Positions 62,792-64,000 of a stretch of DNA of 64,000 nt are shown in pieces. A program made the translations under genes and the position numbers. The notes below the pieces were generated by a model. It did no database searches. It was not told the DNA's origin and saw only the letters and a list, made by a program, of their open reading frames with translations. Position 1 is the first letter of the stretch. The number at the start of each line of letters is the position of its first letter. The stretch lies in the NCBI RefSeq assembly GCF_030268885.1, contig NZ_BSSA01000029.1:1-64000 (forward strand). Reading direction: 5' to 3'. This DNA comes from Kitasatospora phosalacinea. GTDB lineage: Bacteria > Actinomycetota > Actinomycetes > Streptomycetales > Streptomycetaceae.

Positions 62792-62856
62792 GCACTACTG
62801 TTCCCCGGGCCGGTGCACTCCCCTCCCCGCCCCCCACACCCTCCGCAGGAGCAGCC

Positions 62857-64000
62857 ATGCCGCGCAGCGCGCCGTCGTTCCTGAACCACCGGTCGGCCGT
62901 CCTGGCCGCCGCCCTCCTCCTCCCGCTGGGCGCCGCCGCCCTCGGCGCCCCCACCCCCGCAGCGGCCGAGCCCCCGGCCGCCGCGGCGGGCGCACCCGGG
63001 CCGATCACCCACCCCGACGCCGACCACCTGGGCTCCACCCTCCCCGGCCGCCCCGCCGCCGGTACGGACGCCCGCCCGTCCACCCCCGACTCCGTCCGGA
63101 CCCGCCCCGTCCAGCCGTCCGGGACGCTCGCCGCGCCGCCCGCCGCCGCGCTGCCCGCCGGTGCCAGACCGCTCGGCCTCGACGTGGCCGCGTACGAGCC
63201 GAACGTCGACTGGGCCGCCACCGCCGCCGCCGGGGCCTCCTTCGCCTACGTCAAGGCCACCGAGGGCACCAGCTACACCAGCCCGACCTTCTCCTCCCAG
63301 TACGACGGCTCGGCGGCGGCCGGACTCCTGCGCGGCGCCTACCACTTCGCCCTGCCGGACCGCTCCGGCGGCAAGGCCCAGGCCGACTTCCTCGTCGACC
63401 ACGGCGGCGGATGGAGCGCCGACGGCACCACCCTGCCGCCGCTGCTGGACATCGAGTACAACCCCTACGGCGCCACCTGCTTCGGGCTGAGCACCTCGGC
63501 GATGACCGCCTGGATCCTCGACTTCGGCAACGAGGTCAAGGCCCGCACCGGCCGCTACCCCAGCCTGTACACCACCACCGACTGGTGGCGCACCTGCACC
63601 GGCAACTCCGCCGCCGCGGCCGCCTACCCGCTGTTCGTCGCCAACTACACCGGCAGCGCCGCCCCCACTCCCAACGGCTGGACCGGGCAGCACATCTGGC
63701 AGTACGCCGACGCGGGCGTCTTCCCCGGCGACCAGGACGTCTTCAACGGCACCCCCGCCGAGCTCCGGGCCTTCGCCCTCGGCACCGGCACCACCACCCC
63801 GCCCGCGCCCGCCGCCCCCGCCTGGCCGCTCACCCAGCAGGGCGACAGCGGCACCCGGGTCACCGTGCTGCAGCACCTGCTGAACGCGCACGGCGCCTCC
63901 CTCACCGTGGACGGCCAGTTCGGTCCCGGCACCCGCAGCGCGGTCGCCTCGTACCAGAGCGCCGCCGGACTCGGCGCCGACGGCGCCGTCGGGTCGGCCA
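62857..64000 (+). CDS. GH25 lysozyme with peptidoglycan-binding domain (runs off the window)
   Basis: At least 381 residues. Signal peptide (LNHRSAVLAAALLLPLGAAA, given in part) and a Pro/Ala-rich linker to about 100. GH25 domain: LGLDVAAYEPNVDW (catalytic-site Asp), SFAYVKATEGTSY, YHFALPDRSGGKAQADF, LPPLLDIEYN (Asp/Glu pair), IWQYADAG. Then a Pro/Ala linker and a PG_binding_1 domain from LTQQGDSGTRVTVLQHLL. A secreted N-acetylmuramidase that cuts the MurNAc-GlcNAc bond of cell wall. Its end is beyond 64000. Confidence 0.95.
   Translation, partial: MPRSAPSFLNHRSAVLAAALLLPLGAAALGAPTPAAAEPPAAAAGAPGPITHPDADHLGSTLPGRPAAGTDARPSTPDSVRTRPVQPSGTLAAPPAAALPAGARPLGLDVAAYEPNVDWAATAAAGASFAYVKATEGTSYTSPTFSSQYDGSAAAGLLRGAYHFALPDRSGGKAQADFLVDHGGGWSADGTTLPPLLDIEYNPYGATCFGLSTSAMTAWILDFGNEVKARTGRYPSLYTTTDWWRTCTGNSAAAAAYPLFVANYTGSAAPTPNGWTGQHIWQYADAGVFPGDQDVFNGTPAELRAFALGTGTTTPPAPAAPAWPLTQQGDSGTRVTVLQHLLNAHGASLTVDGQFGPGTRSAVASYQSAAGLGADGAVGSA

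Larger units (their letters stand above)
62542..62856. other. 315-bp intergenic region before the GH25 gene
   Basis: Contains the 17-bp palindrome at 62684-62700 and the hairpin at 62750-62791; AT content rises towards the GH25 start. GCAGGAGCAG at 62846-62855 is the ribosome site. No coding frame is supported. The leader was compared by eye with a c-di-AMP riboswitch and did not fit. Confidence 0.6.

Noticed and set aside
62542-62856. Possible c-di-AMP (ydaO-type) riboswitch before the GH25 lysozyme
   Set aside because: Such riboswitches do precede wall-hydrolase genes in Streptomyces, but the conserved paired motifs of the aptamer were not found in this leader.

Overview
The window is high-GC actinobacterial chromosome, most like Streptomyces or Kitasatospora. 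Third codon positions are almost always G or C, GTG starts are common, stops and starts often overlap as ATGA or GTGA, and small leaderless genes, lipobox lipoproteins, a Tat-type secreted protein and IS110-type elements are present. No tRNA, rRNA, CRISPR array or replication origin was seen.

Layout. 0-10 kb: a cut-off IS110 copy at the left edge, then small accessory enzymes (methyltransferase, VOC proteins, DinB/maleylpyruvate-isomerase-like, CPT-like kinase, a LysR/PanE/DUF6817-VOC group, ASCH, YbaK, MsrA, FBP-domain protein), then a second, inverted and frameshifted IS110 copy beside a decayed gene. 10-27.6 kb: GNAT, lipoprotein, MFS, an NmrA-like/TetR divergent pair with a clear operator, two divergent glycosyltransferases with a leader hairpin, a MarR/MMPL divergent pair, a two-component system, a methyltransferase/DedA pair and RsbW/STAS-like regulators. 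The STAS gene appears to lack a canonical start codon. 27.6-29 kb: a secreted protein of unknown function.

29.3-41.6 kb: one polycistron on the plus strand behind a DasR-like palindrome. It encodes a sugar ABC importer (binding lipoprotein and two permeases, no ATPase), a GntR/UTRA regulator, a ROK kinase, a DUF4127 protein, an FAD oxidoreductase fused in frame to NanE, and a GH38 alpha-mannosidase. From the second permease to GH38 every junction overlaps by 4 nt. This looks like an uncharacterised pathway for an amino-sugar/mannose-type glycan that leads through ManNAc-6-P to GlcNAc-6-P.

41.7-64 kb: a peptidoglycan scavenging and recycling region. It holds a PucR regulator; a leftward operon of RpiR, S9 peptidase, S66 LD-carboxypeptidase, M55 D-aminopeptidase and M20 peptidase; an XRE-cupin regulator; a five-gene oligopeptide ABC transporter; MurQ; a MurR-like RpiR regulator; an AmiE-like serine hydrolase; and a double-GNAT protein, a micro-ORF and NagZ in one coupled operon. 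A GH25 lysozyme runs off the right edge. The set resembles the B. subtilis dppA-E/ykfA and murQ-murR-amiE-nagZ systems placed side by side, with the PTS importer MurP absent. Inferred flow: GH25 and secreted hydrolases release muropeptides, the ABC system imports them, NagZ and the amidase/peptidases dismantle them, MurQ removes the lactyl ether, and the ROK/NanE operon may feed the same GlcNAc-6-P pool.
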